From: Symsagittifera roscoffensis
Lineage: Eukaryota; Xenacoelomorpha; Acoela; Convolutidae
NCBI RefSeq assembly: GCF_963678635.1
Contig: NC_087071.1
Location: 46,544,889-46,608,888, forward strand
Length of the DNA stretch: 64,000 nucleotides
Reading direction: 5' to 3'
Under the pieces are notes generated by a model. It had not been told where the DNA came from. It did no database searches and worked only from the letters and a program-made list of their open reading frames with translations. Made by a program: the position numbers and the translations under genes. This document shows, piece after piece, positions 13,074 to 26,274 of this stretch (positions are counted from its first letter, which is position 1; each line of letters opens with the position of its first letter).

Positions 13074-13770
13074 TCAAACCCTCGAGGGGTACAACATGAT
13101 TCGGATTCGCTTTCCCATCGCGTTCGGGGGCAGATTCTTCACGAACTTGGCCCGAACGGCACCCGTGTTGCCATGAGGTCGTGTAACTTTGCCCCACACT
13201 ACTCGGAGGGGTTTTCCGTGTTTCTTCGTCTTGGCTCTGTAGACATACACGCATCGTTTTCCAACGTAGAATTTGGTGTCCTTCGTCTGATCAACGCCTG
13301 AAATAAAGACAACATCACATGTCATTTAGATTCAGTGAAATACTGCAAATAGAACAGTCAGCACTGCAAAAAAATCGCATACAGTATTCTCCAAAAATAT
13401 GAACAGCTCGCTTTAAACAACGGAAACCTTTTAGAGCTCAGAAATGAAAAAGGAAATGAAGAAATGTTTGTTGATGAAAGTTGTCTTTTCTACTCCCAAT
13501 CACACCACACCCCTCCCCTCCCCCTCACGCACATGAGCAAATTTTTTCACAGAGTAATTGGTTTGTTCACGAGGAAAAGAGTCGATGAACATATTACAGA
13601 CACTCAAAAGAGCCGATAAATGAATTACCTTCTATTTTGAGGAGTGCGGTGTGTTCATGTTGGTTCCTCAGCCCCCTCTTGTAGCCAGTGAACACTGCCC
13701 TGGTGTAGAGTCTGGCCTTGAAGGGCTGCTTGCGTGCCTTTGAGATGGCCTTCGCTGTCACGTCAGACAT
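13074..13770 (-). CDS. RPL35A: 60S ribosomal protein L35a (eL33)
   Basis: Two coding exons read leftwards: 13770-13629 (ATG at 13770) and 13297-13074 (stop TGA). The 331-base intron has donor GTAATT and acceptor TTTCAG, phase 1. The 121-residue product is basic and carries eL33 hallmarks in order: [65 protein letters not shown], then [19 protein letters not shown] at the end. Human L35a is 110 residues, so the N-terminus has a short extension. The protein is a cytosolic large-subunit component. A CAG 11 bases upstream of the ATG fits a trans-splice or 5' UTR acceptor. Repeat copies flank the gene on both sides. Confidence 0.96.
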
Positions 13771-13845
13771 TATGTTCAGATCTGAATCGAACAATGAGTG
13801 TTTTATTAAGTCAAGACAATAACAATTTAACATTCTTCAATTTTG

Positions 13846-14215
13846 GCTGTACTTAATACCTGGTTATTGATCAAAATGAACACTAAAATTTGCAATTTAC
13901 GTTGGAAAAAAAGAGTTCATACTATCACTAAAGCTTTGCTTGTGTAATCAGACGTAAAAGACGCCACTGTAATTCAAATTTTGAAGTCCCAAAATATCGC
14001 GTCATTGACACACTTTTTCTAGTCGGATTACAGCCTTGACTCAATATTATGAAAAATCAGACTTTGACTTGGTTTTGAAAGGCTGGACTCTTTGCGTATT
14101 TCCAAAGCCGATAACTTAAAACTTATACCAAAAAACTACAACAAACTTCTCAAAATTGTGCTCGATTAATTAAAACATAGCTAACAGACAGTTGGAAAAG
14201 AGTCAATGAGCGCAA
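13846..14215. repeat. Dispersed repeat copy B (partial)
   Basis: Begins 'ggctgtacttaatacctggt' (13846), as within copies A and C, and continues through 'agagttcatactatcac', 'gctttgcttgtgtaatcaga' and 'gctaacagacagttggaaaa'. The last three are shared with 15180-15420. Confidence 0.65.
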
Positions 14216-14709
14216 TTTTTTTTTTCAATTTTTTTTCGAATTTCAAACAAACAAATATCTGGCTTTTTGAATTTTGATAAAAAACTAGATTATTAAGAAA
14301 AAAACTTTCCTTGAAAACTAGATTTTAAGAAAACTAGATTATTAGGAAAAATTAAAGTCTACATTCGAAACCAGAAATCGATCACTTTTTTACACAATTT
14401 CAGCTTTCAAATTTTGAAAGTGCATTTTGACTACCTTCTAGCAAATGAACTTGGAATGAACTTGAAAAAAGGCATATAAACCCAATGGCATTCATAAGTG
14501 CATTTATGAGTATGAATGCACTTTTTTTTGTTATAAAACAATTTTAAGATTTTTCCTGGAACAAAACCGAAAAAATCATCATGACCTATATTAAGTCCGA
14601 ACTACGTTCATGACTCTTAAAAAAAAAGAAGTGCATCTGGAGAAGGGTGAACTATAGCTACTCTTATCTTGCCACAAAACGTTTCAAAATGTTTAACACA
14701 GAGGCAAAG

Positions 14710-15425
14710 GTGCACTTCGCATACACAAGCAAAAATATGACCGATATCGCTACGGGGAAAAACTGAATGACTAAAACTTTGAGTCTACTAAATTTCTTAA
14801 AGGATGCACGCCAATTATGAGCCTACATAATTGGTAAGTGACGTAGCCATTTATGACGCAAAAGCAGTATCAGTTCATTTGAAAAAAAAATTACCAACTA
14901 ACATGCCTTAATTTAAAGAGCGGACGCATTTAAACTAGTTTACGAAAAAGTTCATTAAAAACATCCTTCCTGTCCAGGTTGGAACCCTACTATTTTGTTG
15001 TGGGCTCCTTCCCTATCTCTACTCAGCAGATTCATGATACCTTGAAGCTAAAGTGCTATTTGTAATATAAAAGTCTGTGTTAATATCCTTAGCATTGGCT
15101 GTAGTTAATAGCTGGTTACTGATCAAAATGAACATTTTCAAATTAAACACCAATATTTAGGACTTAGGTCGGAAAAAAAGAGTATTCATACTATCACACA
15201 TGCTTTGCTTGTGTAATCAGACTTAAAAGAGGCTACTGTATATATTATGAAAAAAAAACAGATTTTGGCTTGGATTGGAAAGGGCTTGACTTTTTGCGTA
15301 TTTCCAAAGCCGATAACTTGAAAAATTATAACACTAACTAAATTATAATTATAAAACCACCAAAAATTTCAAGTGCTCGATTAATTAAAACATAGCTAAC
15401 AGACAGTTGGAAAAGAGTCAATGAA
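14710..15425. repeat. Dispersed repeat copy C, right of RPL35A
   Basis: Its first half matches copy A (12057-12620) and its second half matches copy B (13900-14215), so C is the fullest version and A and B are partial. A related short piece, 'ccaatatttgccacttaggt' near 22640, lies in a BARD1 intron. Nothing further is recognised from 15426 to 16702. Confidence 0.7.
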
Positions 15426-16702
15426 CTCAATTTTTTAGACGAATGGAAGCACTTCACCGATACTGAAAATTAGCACTTTTTGAAATCTAACTACGGGGAG
15501 TTAGATGGGAGCAAAGCAAAACTGTAAAATAACACAAAATAACACACTTGATAAATAACAATTTGATTTTGAATGATTTTAAAATGACACATTTGATTTT
15601 GAATGGCATTAATTGCCCAAGAACAGAAAGCCAAAAAAAACCCCGAAACTAAAAACTACCCAAACCCCAAAAATGAATCACATGCATCAATATGAAAATA
15701 CATATAAAACGAGTTCCAGCAAAGTTACAAGTGCCTGACATTAGAGTAGAGCTGTGCTGAAGCAATTAATCTGACATAACAAACTTAGCCAACAAAGTTG
15801 GAAAATAGTCAGTTAACGCAAGGAATTAAAAAAAATACTATATACTATCGAAGAAAAAATTATATGCCCTTGAAACTCGGATTTTCAAGAAAAATTTGTG
15901 ATTTTTTTTATAAAATGCTGAACACTTTAAGGAAACTGAATCAATAGTAACTTTTTTATTCCTCGAAAAAAATCACGACCTACAAGAGTCTTTACTACGT
16001 TCATGGTCTCTTAATAAGCAGACACAAAGCTCCTAAAACAATTTTTTTTGGAAAAAATTTCCAGTTTGCGAAAAGTACAAATCCTGGCCACACTCAAGCT
16101 ACTGATGTTTCTTTGCGTAGTTTTTCTTAACTCAGAATCAAACCAAGTAAAATTGATTTCAATTCAAATCGTATTCGAAATTGAAAGCATTTCATATGCA
16201 TAGTTAATTGCACTCAAATCATTTCTTTTGGGCGACTTAAAGAGAAACATTTCTTTAAGCACTTCAATACTGAAAAGCGAATTCAAAATTTTGGTTAAAA
16301 TAGCCAAACTTGTTGATCAAAACAAAACTGCTTGTATAAAGCTTAACTAAAGAACATCAAAGACCGTTCAAACCACAAATAGCAACATTTGGATAAAAAG
16401 AGCTTTCAAATGTCAAAGTTTTTCAAAATTGATTAAATGGCGTTAAAATCAGCATGGAGAAAGCAGACTCTGAAAAGGTAAGTTCAGAGCCCAAATCAGC
16501 AATTGAGAAAAAGGGTTAATAAATAGAGTTTCAGAGTTAATAAATAGGTTGAAAAGTAGAAAAAGAACAGCAATTAGAATCCTCGGAGATCTGGTTATCG
16601 TAAACATGTTTCAGATGCTGCATTTTGACGTCTTTTTCTGAATAAGTATCCCAATTTTCTCACGTTAATTTAGACGTCGAAATGTTGCATAATGTATTCA
16701 TT

Positions 16703-19700
16703 TCACCATTCAGGTTTTGTCGCAGTTTCAGTTGATGAGCACTTTGGAAACACATTTGACAGCAGCGAGAAACTGGCGACACAATTCACAATCCAATCAG
16801 GCGAGACCTTGTAAGTGCCGTCCTGAATTTTCTCAATGTGACCAAAAATGTTTTCAGTCACGAAGATTAGCCTCATATCGCCTATCATCGAGTCTTCCTT
16901 CATGAATTCGATTTTGACCTTCGGGTCGTTCAGCAACTTTTTCCCCGCTGAATACTCCGGCGCATTGCCCAGAAGCTGTCCGTCGCCGATCTCGATCAGA
17001 AGACAGATTTCGTTGTATTTGAAAGTGGCCAGTTTTTCTTGCACGACGAACTTGAGGCCGTTGAAGATTTTCTTGGGGTTTGTCTTATTGGTTTCCCTCG
17101 CTCGCAGAACTCCACCCTGGAACAAAGCTTAACTCATATACTGTCACAAAAAATATTTCCAGGAAAAATAGGGGAAAATGTGAGTCTGCACAAAGGAGAA
17201 ATAATGAAACTAAATTAACGACTTAATCTTTTCATGTCTTATCACAAAATGTGTTCTTTTGAAGCACCACCCGCTGCGTTTACAAAATAAATTGCCTAAA
17301 ACATAAATGGTTCCCGAAGAAACATTTATGCGACGTAAAACCGTCGGAAACAGCTTATACTAGTACAAAGTATAAGCTGTTTCCGCCTAAATCCTTACAA
17401 GCAGCTGTTTCTAAGTTTAAGCTATTTCCGCCTAAATCCTTACAAGCAGCTGTTTCTAAGTACAAACCATTTTTTCATTATTTTTTTTTCGCGTCTTTCA
17501 ACTTTTCATTAAAATCACTTTCATGAAAACTTTTCACACTTGCTTGTTCTAGGAAGCCAAATATCATACCATACTTGTACCGACAAAGGAGTCCAGTTGG
17601 GACAAAACATTTTAAGAACTTGAAGCATTTTTTAGAAATAGAAACTGACCTTGATCCCGCAAACCGATTCAATCAGGTAATTCTCATAATCCAAGTAAGT
17701 CCTGTTACTCATGCTTTCTCGCATCCAGTTGATGTCAACCACGTTGCCATTGGTCAAAATAGCTGCTAACACTTTAATAGACGGCGGGTAGCTGGTTGCT
17801 TTAGTCTTCGCCTTTCCACACACAATCACATTGCAGTCATTGTTGTAGTTCTGACTTAGCATGACTCGCATCGGGAATTTCTCAGCAAAACTCGCCACCA
17901 AATTCTTTTCCTCGTCGCTTAAGCCAGACACCGAGAATATAATGGGTTTGCCCAGAACTGGAGGCGGTCCAGATACCAGTGCGACTGGAGGCTTGACCGG
18001 CTCGAATATTTCCCTCTTGGTCTCTTTCACTGCTTGTAGGAGATCAGTGCAGCCGTATTCTTTGGCCATTTTTTCAGCGAGAGACAAAGACGTGAACTCA
18101 TTTCCACTTGCATCCTGAAACATTTGACCAACAATAATTTTGAAAAATTATCAAATAAAAAATGTTCGATTGTAGCTAAAAATCGTTTCGGGAGAATTAA
18201 TATTTTCTGATGATGATGCAGTATCAATAATGTTTTCATAATATGATAAAAACAAACCATTGAAGATATCTAAATAATCAATCTCATTTATAAAAAAATA
18301 CAGATAGCCTATATCGTCTTTACATTTGTTTTGACCACGCGCAAAAGTGCTCGGAGGCAAATATGACCCGGGGTGGTTTTTACCCCCGCAAAAAATGATA
18401 CTTTTAAAACCAGCCGTACGAAATTAAATGGAAAACCATATTAAAATAGTTCAGTCGCGATTCGTTTTCAGAATCGACAAAATCGGATTGTGAACTTAGT
18501 GAATTGAGAGAAACCATTTTTTAAACACTTATATATGCGGCGGACTAGTTTAGGCGATATGCTTCCAATCTGATCCTACTTAACGATATATGCGGCTTCC
18601 AATCTGATCCTACTTAACGAATCGAAACGATTTATACTATATTATTCATTTCTCTTTTGGATGAAGACACAGAACTTCAAAATACAATACCTACGTTAGC
18701 CCTTTAGCGTCTAATTAGTGAAAACACACCATTATTGAAAAAAGGATTTCAACTTTCAACTGACCTTTCCTGTGGCGTTGAGGTCAGCTCCGAATCGGAT
18801 GAGGAGTTTGGCGGTCTCCACACAGTTGTTGCTGATGGCGATGTGCAGGGGCATCAAATTCTCATCCCCTCCCGCCACATTCACCTCAGCCCCGTACTCC
18901 AACAACAGCTGGCACAACTCCGGCTTCTATACACAGGGTGGGATACAATTCAGAGCACGGCAAAATCGGTCAATCTTTTATGGGCCACATTGATTAATCA
19001 GATCAGATCCCAAATTATTTGGCAAAAAGTAGTTAACGCCGTTATATATCTTGACAAGAGTTAAGAACGCAGTGTTTTCATTGTTAAAAAATAAATATTA
19101 TCTTCATTAACCAGCCAACAGTGTCTAAAAAACTAATAAAGTCGTTTTCAAATGGGTAAAAATCAGAATAATTAATTCAACCATTGAAAATGGGGAGGAA
19201 CTTTGTATTCAAGTGTTTCTTACAACACAAAATTAGGAACCACGATAATTCGAATGGGTCAACTGATATTTCAAAGCTTTTTCAATCAAGATTCGTACGA
19301 TATTAAAAATTTCAAAAAAAAAACTTTTTTCAATGTCGAGAAAATCAGTTGGAATTTTTTTTAATTTTTGAGCTAATTTCTAGCTAAAAAAGTGAGCAAG
19401 CAGGCTTTTTTTGGTTTTTCCAACAAATTTGTTTGCCACAAATATTTAATCGAACCAGTCGAGTGATATATTATGTTGATGCCCTATCACATATGATTCG
19501 AAATAAATTTCAAAAAGTTGTTCCAGTGTTGAGAAAAAATGGTTAACATTTTTGAGTTTTAAATCAACTTCGAGCTAAAGCGATCGAGTTATAATCGTTA
19601 TATGAAAATTCAGTTTCAAGCTAAGAAAACTTGATTTTCTATTTAAAAAAAGGGCTTTCCAAGTTTAAATTAGCACTTCCTTAATAATCACGGTTTTATA

Positions 19701-22700
19701 ATAAAAATCTAATAATTGGCATATTTTTGTCTTTTTCTTTTTTTCATTTGTCATGCATTTTTTTGAAGACAAATGTTATCAATTATGCCGAAGTTACTAA
19801 CTTTCTACGCGTTTGAATAATTCTCTAATCACACCACGTACTAAAAACGACACTAAATTTGAAGACAAAACAATTTTAAAAATTTTTATGTGTGGTCGGA
19901 AAACTCTGTGATCCTTACACAGCGACTGGCTATCCATCCTCGTTGTTCCGACCATTTAAAAATGTAGAGAAACTTTGTATCGAGTTATGTTTCAGTTTTT
20001 TCTTTTTTCTTTTGCACGCAAAATCACGTACCAGAAATAATCCTTGAAATGGGTTGAGTGATATTTATCTGTCGAGAAAAAACCGCTATGAATTTTTTGA
20101 TTTTTGCTCTCATTTCGAGCTTATAAAGTGAGCGTGCATGCTTACAATGGCTTATTTGAGTTAAAATAAAGCCGTGAAAGCTTAGTTTTACTCGAGTAAA
20201 ATAATTTTTGGAGTTTTTTAATTTTTGAGCTAATTTCTAGCTAAAAAAGTGAGCAAGCAGGCTTTTTTTGGTTTTTCCAACAAATTTGTTTGCCACAAAT
20301 ATTTAATCGAACCAGTCGAGTGATATATTATGTTGATGCCCTATCACATATGATTCGAAATAAATTTCAAAAAGTTGTTCCAGTGTTGAGAAAAAATGGT
20401 TAACATTTTTGAGTTTTAAATCAACTTCGAGCTAAAGCGATCGAGTTATTTGTTTGCCACAAATATTTAATCGAACCAGTCGAGTGATATATTATGTTGA
20501 TGCCCTATCACATATGATTCGAAATAAATTTCAAAAAGTTGTTCCAGTGTTGAGAAAAAATGGTTAACATTTTTGAGTTTTAAATCAACTTCGAGCTAAA
20601 GCGATCGAGTTATAATCGTTATATGAAAATTCAGTTTCAAGCTAAGAAAACTTGATTTTCTATTTAAAAAAAGGGCTTTCCAAGTTTAAATTAGCACTTC
20701 CTTAATAATCACGGTTTTATAATAAAAATCTAATAATTGGCAAATTTTTGTCTTTTTCTTTGTTTCATTTGTCATGCATTTTTTTGAAGACAAATGTTAT
20801 CAATTATGCCGAAGTTACTAACTTTCTACGCGTTTGAATAATTCTCTAATCACACCACGTACTAAAAACGACACTAAATTTGAAGACAAAACAATTTTAA
20901 AAATTTTTATGTGTGGTCGGAAAACTCTGTGATCCTTACACAGCGACTGGCTATCCATCCTCGTTGTTCCGACCATTTAAAAATGTGGAGGAACTTTGTA
21001 TCGGGTTATGTTTCAGTTTTTTCTTTTTTCTTTTGCACGCAAAATCACGTACCAGAAATAATCCTTGAAATGGGTTGAGTGATATTTATCTGTCGAGAAA
21101 AAACCGCTATGAAATTTTTGATTTTTGCTCTGATTTCGAGCTTATAAAGTGAGCGTGCATGCTTACAATAGCTTATTTGAGTTTAAATAAAGCCGTGAAA
21201 GCTTAGTTTTACTCGAGTAAAGTAATTTTTGGGGTTTTTTAATTTTTGAGCTAATTTCTAGCTGAAAAAGTGAGCAAGCAGACTTTTTTTGGTTTTTCCA
21301 ACAAATTTGTTTGCCACAAATAGTTAATCGAACCATTCGAGTGATATATTATGTTGATGCCCTATCACATATGATTCGAAATAAATTTCAAAAAGTTGTT
21401 CCAGTGTTGAGAAAAATTGGTTAACATTTTTGAGTTTTAAATCAACTTCGAGCTAAAGCGATCGACTTATAATCGTTATATGAAAATTCAGTTTCAAGCT
21501 AAGAAAACTTGATTTTCTATTTAAAAAAGGGCTTTCCAAGTTTAAATTAGCACTTCCTTAATAATCACGGTTTTATAATAAAAATTTTATAATTGGCAAA
21601 TTTTTGTCTTTTTCTTTTTTTCATTTGTCATGCATTTTTTTGAAGACAAATGTTATCAACTATGCCGAAGTTACTAACTTTCTACGCGTTTGTATAATTC
21701 TCTAATCACACCACGTACTAAAAACGACACTAAATTTGAAGACAAAACAATTTTAAAAATTTTTATGAGTATGGTCGGAAAACTCTGTGCTCCTTACACA
21801 GCGACTGGCTATCCATCCTCGTTGTTCCGACCATTTAAAAATGTGGAGGAACTTTGTATCGGGTTATGTTTCAGTTTTTTCTTTTTTTCTTTTGCACGCA
21901 GAAATACCAGAAATAATCCTTGAAATGGGTTGAGTGATATTTATCTGTCGAGAAAAAACCGCTTTGAAATTTTTGATTTTTGCTCTGATTTCGAGCTTAT
22001 AAGGTGAGCGTGTATGCTTACAATAGCTTATTTGAGTTTAAATAAAGCCGTGAAAGCTTAGTTTTACTCGAGTAAAGTAATTTTTGGAGTTTTTTAGCGC
22101 TATTTTGTGAATCAAAAACTTCAAAAAATTCTAGAAATTTCTGCGAAAAATTCAAGTCGAAAGTCTCAAAAAAAGTCGAATCTGCGACCTACAGCAATCA
22201 AGATATATTGAGTCTCACGCACTATCCCCTCAGCCTCTCAAGCTTAACATTCGAATGACAGTAGTCACGAATAAAGCAGCTATATATGTGAAACAAATTG
22301 TCAATGTGATTCAGCATCAATTACAAACAGACTCAATTTCGCCAATAATAATTTGAAATTAAACAAACTGAAGGCATCAACACTAACTTTGCATGCAACA
22401 AATCGCAAAGTATAAAGCCATATTAAGTATAAATTATGCATTTCAAAAATTTGCGAGATATATTCAGTTGGAAAATTTATATAGCTTTTTTCGGTTCATT
22501 TGTATAGCTTAATAGCTTTATTCGGTTCATTTGATGAATTAAAAACGCATCAATTATGTGAATTTATTACTATTCGAATGTCAAAGCACATGTTATCAAA
22601 AAGCTGTGAAGGTACCCCAATCATTAAAGGGGTGTCTCACCAATATTTGCCACTTAGGTTGGAAGAAAAAAAGGTTAGTATTAATACTCTAGCTTCGCAA

Positions 22701-25355
22701 GTGTAAACATCACTCTATACTTGGCTGTCAATCAGTTATAATTTTTGACGAACATGTGGCTTTTGTAGGGCCTATTACTGTACCCTATTGCTCCAAATCC
22801 ATACACAGATCATTCACTCAAAAAAATAGTTTAACAAAACGTTGCTGACGTTCAAATGCATTTCAATCAACCTTTCATTTGTTCAGCAACTAAAGCGTAA
22901 CATTTTTCACCAATCGAGTTTAACCATTGTTTCTTTACGTTGTTTAAAACATCGTTTTTTCCTTTGCATTCACAAAAAACTACGCTATTTTGAAGTGTTC
23001 CCTAGAACTACTGACCATGATGACGCCGTGTTCGTGAATGGGTCTGAGATTGGCGTTGTCTGAGGTGTTGGGGTCTGAGCCCATCTCCAGCCACTCCCTC
23101 GCCTTCTCCACTTGACCTCTCTGACACGCAGCATGCAGAGCAGTCTCACCTTTGAAGTTCTTCTTCATCACCTAACAACAAAAAATTAAGTAATATAGTT
23201 ATCTTGATCGTTTGTCTTTATACGAATCTTTTTCCAAAAGTACTGCGCAACATGATGCCACTTTATTGGCCTATATCATTTTACTTTTTCAGTTCATCTA
23301 CTTAAAACACAACAATGAAAAAACAAGTATTGCTGCTACTGATTTTCTTCTGTTATTCATAAATCTTCCGAAAAAACGCTTCCGAATCAATGCATAAATC
23401 ATTGATGAAGATCCTTTCAAATCGTTTTTCCTCATCATTTCTCCTGCTTTTTCTTTGACCCAATTTCATTTTTACGATTTATTACAATTAAAATACCGAC
23501 CTTCTTGTATGTGGCAGGGTCATTGGCCGCATTCAACTTCACCTTCGGCACAATCTTGTTCTCCACACTGCTCAGAGTACGACCCAAAAGAGGGTTCTGT
23601 TGATCCACTCCTGATGCTACGACTGTTGACGGTACAGATTTAGCTTCTTCCTCTTGGTCTTTACTTTCACTCGAATTATCGGTACTCTTAGCCTAACCAA
23701 CAAAGTAAGGTTATTAAGCAGAATAAACACTAATTCTAACTATTGATCATTTGAAATTATGAAATAAAATCAATTTCTTTCAAACATTTGTTAAAAATAC
23801 TTTAAATTAACGGCCTTTCAACGATTTACTTATAGAACACACCACATTCGCAGAAACAGCTGTATTGGATTCTTGCTTAGGGGTTTTCGGTTCGCTTTTA
23901 GAAGCTTCTTTGGCCGCTGTCCTCGCAGTTGTCTTCCTGGGGCCCGGAGTTGTTTCCTCTTTCTGAGATCCGTCAGATTTCTTGGCTCGCTTCCGAGGGG
24001 GCGAAGCGAGGGGTGTGACTTCAGACTACACAAATAAAATACAAAATATGAATTCATTTGTAAAAAAAAAATGTGCCAAAAACCAGCTATGCGATAAAAA
24101 AAAACTGCATCTTAAAAATTAATTCTCTCAAACACGTCAAGTTTGGCTATTTCAGCTACGCAGTAGTTGCAGAGTCCAATGAAAGATTTGTTGCGGTGAG
24201 AACATTCGGAAAACTTTGTTTCATCAAACCTACAAGAGATGCTATATTTGTATCTCTCCTAACAGTTCTTACATCATCAGTGGCTTTCGCTTCTCCCTGG
24301 GGGGCATCCAGTGGATTGTTTTCCAGAGTAGGCAGTCCGGGCACACATGGTTTGATACTCCTCAGGAACTTGAGAGCCGCATTGTCCAGACATACTTCCA
24401 CGTTAGTATCCGACTTATCCACATTCAAGCTCGCATTACCTAACAGAAGCCACCATTTAGAATATGATTCCTTTAATATATATTCATTCGCTATGAAGCT
24501 ATTAAAAATGATTACCGGCAATCGGAAAAACCGTTTTAAAAATCGTAAACAAGCGAATAGCAAACGCTTGCTCAACTGAGCTTACATTTGACAATTGCAT
24601 GGGATGATGGTATGATTTGCTGGTACCCATTTTTAAATTTAAATAATTTGTAAAATCTTTAACCTATGTTGACACATTTTTCACAATTTCAAATTTTCAA
24701 TTATAAACATTATCATTTCTTTTTGTATAATTCCTTTATTATCTTTGTTGCATTTCACTAGCATTTATATGGACAATTACAAATACGTCACTAATAAGAT
24801 TCGTTTTTTTTTTGCGTTCAATTTTTAAGAAACAAGTTCGATTTAATGACCAGCATCATTACCTTTCAGTTCAACCGTCACAGCATTAATGAACAAGGGG
24901 TCAACATAGGTCAATATGTTGGTGCTTTTCCTAGTCCACAATGCGTCACACTTAGCACCATTGCTCAACACTGTGTCACACTTCAGCTGGGTCACATGGC
25001 CCAATAACTGCAGACACTTGGTGCACAACACATGCTGACAGTTCACATTGTAAAACAACAACACAATATTCGACACCAAATCACACTTGGAGCACTTCAG
25101 ATTCTTTCGTTTCGATTTATCATTCCCACTTTTATCGGTTGGATCCTTTTTAATCACGCCGATAACTGCATCATCCTTTTTCTTAGAGTTCGATTCCTCT
25201 TTATTCTCCGCCCCTGTTGCACTTTGTGAGACTTCGCTAGATTTCAAGTCGCTCATTTCATTTTGATCCATCGCTTGCTCGCTGTCAGCTTCTTTTTTCT
25301 CAAACTGTTCCTCTTTCAGTCCTTGGGTTGGCTTTTCGACGTCGGCAGAAGACAT
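16703..25355 (-). CDS. BARD1: BRCA1-associated RING domain protein 1 (BARD1), eight exons
   Basis: Exons, read leftwards: 25355-24863, 24439-24273, 24025-23843, 23692-23501, 23171-23016, 18926-18765, 18114-17650, 17116-16703 (stop TGA). All junctions are GT-AG and keep frame, giving 743 residues (human 777). Residues 88-136 form an N-terminal RING: C88, C91, C106, H108, C111, C114, C126, C136. The middle is low complexity (220-345). Ankyrin repeats occupy about 350-500 (GETALHAACQRGQ, MPLHIAISNNCVETAKLL). Tandem BRCT repeats occupy about 515-743, with the Trp signatures DINWMRES and SPDWIVNC. This domain order is diagnostic. BARD1 pairs with BRCA1 as a nuclear ubiquitin ligase in homologous recombination; BRCA1 is not in the window. 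The last RING Cys pair is spaced x9 instead of x2. Three donors are GTCAGT. Intron 5 is 4.1 kb of repeats. The ATG at 25355 is the first in-frame one, 47 bases after a T-run plus CAG. Confidence 0.9.
17346..17384. repeat. Perfect 16-bp inverted repeat with 7-base loop
   Basis: GGAAACAGCTTATACT and its exact reverse complement flank 'agtacaa', in the last BARD1 intron. A direct repeat follows. Confidence 0.9.
17372..17466. repeat. Two-copy direct repeat, period about 45 bp
   Basis: 'aagctgtttccgcctaaatc' with 'cttacaagcagctgtttcta' occurs at 17375 and again, with one change, from 17420. It extends the right arm of the adjacent hairpin. Confidence 0.85.
18561..18620. repeat. Short direct repeat, 26 bp twice
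   Basis: 'gcttccaatctgatcctact' plus 'taacga' is exact at 18561-18586 and 18595-18620 in BARD1 intron 6. Confidence 0.9.
19894..19953. repeat. Hairpin module bounded by GGTCGGAA/TTCCGACC, copy 1
   Basis: An 8-bp inverted repeat encloses a 60-base module. Inside, CTGTG and CACAG form a 5-bp stem around the 7-base loop ATCCTTA. Confidence 0.75.
20915..20974. repeat. Hairpin module, copy 2
   Basis: Same 60-base module as at 19894, with both stems intact and identical sequence. Confidence 0.75.
21773..21832. repeat. Hairpin module, copy 3
   Basis: Same 60-base module. The inner loop is CTCCTTA and both stems are kept. Confidence 0.75.
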
Positions 25356-26274
25356 TTTAGTTGTCGTTTCAAAGTTCAAAAATTTAAAAGATCAAATCAG
25401 TCTGAAAAAAAAATATAAAACTTGTAAAAAAAAATAGAAAATATAGAAAATAGAAATCGAAATTAATTAAAAGTAAATATTGTGAAATTTTCAGTGTTGT
25501 TTTAAAAGCCAAACCAGCAATGAACTTAGCAGGGAATCAAAATAGATACACATAGTCAAAGCGGAGCTCAGCACATCTTCTGATACATGAAAAACTTGGC
25601 ATGACAAACATAGCCAGAATTTCTTTAAGTTTGTCTCGAATGAAGATCAATTAGGAAAAAAAACCTGGCATATATTGCAATTGCCAGTGTTATGTTAGCA
25701 ATCTTGCAAACTTCTCTGATTTAAAACTACGCCGACAAGCCTTGGGTAGAGGCGCGTGTAACTAAAAAGAAGATTGTTCTCAAGAAAACAATGAGCTACA
25801 AAGTTTTCAACGAACAATTTTACGCACTCCTCTTTGAATCATAAAATTCTATTCTAGAAGCATCAAATTCAATTGTCGCCCACCAAACACCGCAAAACCG
25901 CAATATCAGGCTGACATACTTATCAAGTAAAAAAAACTTGAAATTACTCAGAATCGAAATGTTAAATTTAGAAATTACAGGATAAATCACGATGACGGAA
26001 TTATATTAAAAAAAGTTGAAATCGGTAAAACCAATGCCGTACAAAAAGACCGACAGAAAATAAGCAAACAAAATGTCCACAATTATGTTTTTCCTAGAAA
26101 TAGCTCAAACACAACTTCAATATCATCAATATTACTCCATCAAGATAATGTGTTGTTACCAGTAATAACAACCAGAAGTTAAATTTGAATTTTCACAGAA
26201 AATTGAGCTTGTCATCGCAAATTCTTCAGTGATTTCGTTAAACAAGTTGTTTACCAGAAGAAAAAGTCCGTGGA

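Larger units (their letters stand above)
19180..22110. repeat. Tandem repeat array filling BARD1 intron 5
   Basis: About three units of some 0.86 kb. Landmarks: 'gtgagcaagcag' at about 19390, 20247 and 21273; the bounded hairpin module at 19894, 20915 and 21773. A 163-165-bp internal piece ('tttgtttgccacaaatattt' to 'gcgatcgagttat') is doubled at 20285-20450 and 20451-20610. Units differ by few bases. The leading edge matches the 4870-5480 repeat. Unlike the rest of BARD1, no exon is found here. Confidence 0.85.

Noticed and set aside
19894..19953. A tRNA gene
   Set aside because: The acceptor-like and anticodon-like arms are present, but no D arm or T arm with the expected conserved bases is seen.
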